Part shown: in pieces, positions 63,816 through 64,000 of the stretch
Layout of the letters: each line of letters starts with the position of its first letter
How positions within the stretch are numbered: the first letter of the stretch is position 1
DNA from: an uncultured Alphaproteobacteria bacterium
GTDB lineage: Bacteria > Pseudomonadota > Alphaproteobacteria > CAAHEQ01 > UBA3637
Direction: 5' to 3'
Length of the DNA stretch: 64,000 bases
Assembly (NCBI GenBank): GCA_934203105.1
Contig: CAKPYQ010000001.1
Coordinates: 1-64,000 of the forward strand
Position numbers and translations under genes: made by a program
Notes under the pieces: model-generated
Seen by the model: only the letters and a program-made list of their open reading frames with translations
The model's database searches: none
What the model was told of the DNA's origin: nothing

Positions 63816-64000
63816 GGAGTATCCTTTTGTTCTGAAATATCCACATTATCGACATTGATTTCACCAGACATGAGTTTGGGTAATAATGTGTCACGAATAG
63901 AGGCTAATTTAATATTTTCTAAGGCATTAGCTGCTATTTTATGCATTAGAGGAGATACAATATTTGTAAACTTTTTAACTGTATCTGGCAATGGAATAAA
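63812..64000 (-). CDS. hsdS: Type I restriction specificity subunit, C-terminal end
   Basis: The last 62 codons of a gene entering from beyond the window. The end reads with the pattern ENIKLASIRDTLLPKLMSGEINV, the conserved C-terminal helix of HsdS that follows the second target-recognition domain. The TGA overlaps the ATG of the next gene by four bases. Sequence specificity cannot be read because both recognition domains are outside. Confidence 0.9.
   Translation of the reverse strand, partial: FIPLPDTVKKFTNIVSPLMHKIAANALENIKLASIRDTLLPKLMSGEINVDNVDISEQKDTP

Overview
The window looks like a moderately AT-rich chromosomal segment of an alphaproteobacterium, most plausibly an uncultured host- or gut-associated one. 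Pointers are the neighbourhoods (rsmI-yraN-BON lipoprotein beside a divergent LppC/LpoA-like gene and hemW; hpf-ptsN; an F1 ATPase operon with no Fo genes), the alphaproteobacterial elongator and initiator tRNA-Met, thyX as thymidylate synthase, and a Chlamydia-type arginine decarboxylase/antiporter pair. The lineage is inferred from gene content; no rRNA is present.

Layout. 1-845: the end of a truncated secreted or pilin-like gene, then a mosaic of intergenic repeats. 0.84-3.0 kb: holC-DUF2065-thyX facing an unknown Cys-rich protein. 3.0-8.9 kb: a tripartite exporter operon (tolC, macA-like, macB ATPase, a Gln/Arg-rich secreted protein, macB permease) behind a ribbon-helix-helix gene with candidate operators. 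9-14.7 kb: BON lipoprotein, yraN, rsmI, LpoA-like, hemW, hpf, ptsN. 15-21.6 kb: rpmB, a VTT membrane protein, MATE exporter, CDGSH protein, rubrerythrin, hydrolase and two unknown genes. 21.6-24.3 kb: tRNA-Met, two low-complexity lipoproteins, mltG. 24.3-29.2 kb: F1 genes atpC, atpD, atpG and an alpha gene that carries the C-terminal domain of delta. 29.2-34.9 kb: a SixA-like protein without its catalytic His, small membrane proteins, a UPF0260 protein, a YgjP-like peptidase, two pilin-type genes, tsaC. 35-37.1 kb: aaxB/aaxC-like arginine decarboxylase and antiporter.

37.3-49.4 kb is mostly envelope biology: lipoproteins, a YbhN-like membrane protein, uppP, comEC, slt, the murein recycling genes mpl-ldcA running into fabI, two tiny lipoproteins and a BOF protein. 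49.5-56 kb: a repeat-rich secreted protein, infC with a non-AUG start, a DsbD/ScsB-like protein, rnhA, leuS. 56.1-59.4 kb: a pilin-like protein with about 70 cysteines and a lipoprotein built of Cys-Cys repeats. 59.6 kb to the end: initiator tRNA-Met, then a type I restriction-modification locus (hsdR, an accessory gene, the end of hsdS) running off the window.

The strongest candidates for something undescribed are the delta-CTD/alpha fusion with no separate delta gene, the very Cys-rich pilin-like protein with its CC-repeat lipoprotein neighbour, and the secreted Gln/Arg-rich protein inside the exporter operon. Many promoters match the sigma-70 consensus (TTGACA-17-TATAAT) closely. Two genes appear leaderless, and two or three divergent promoter pairs share one -35 box.
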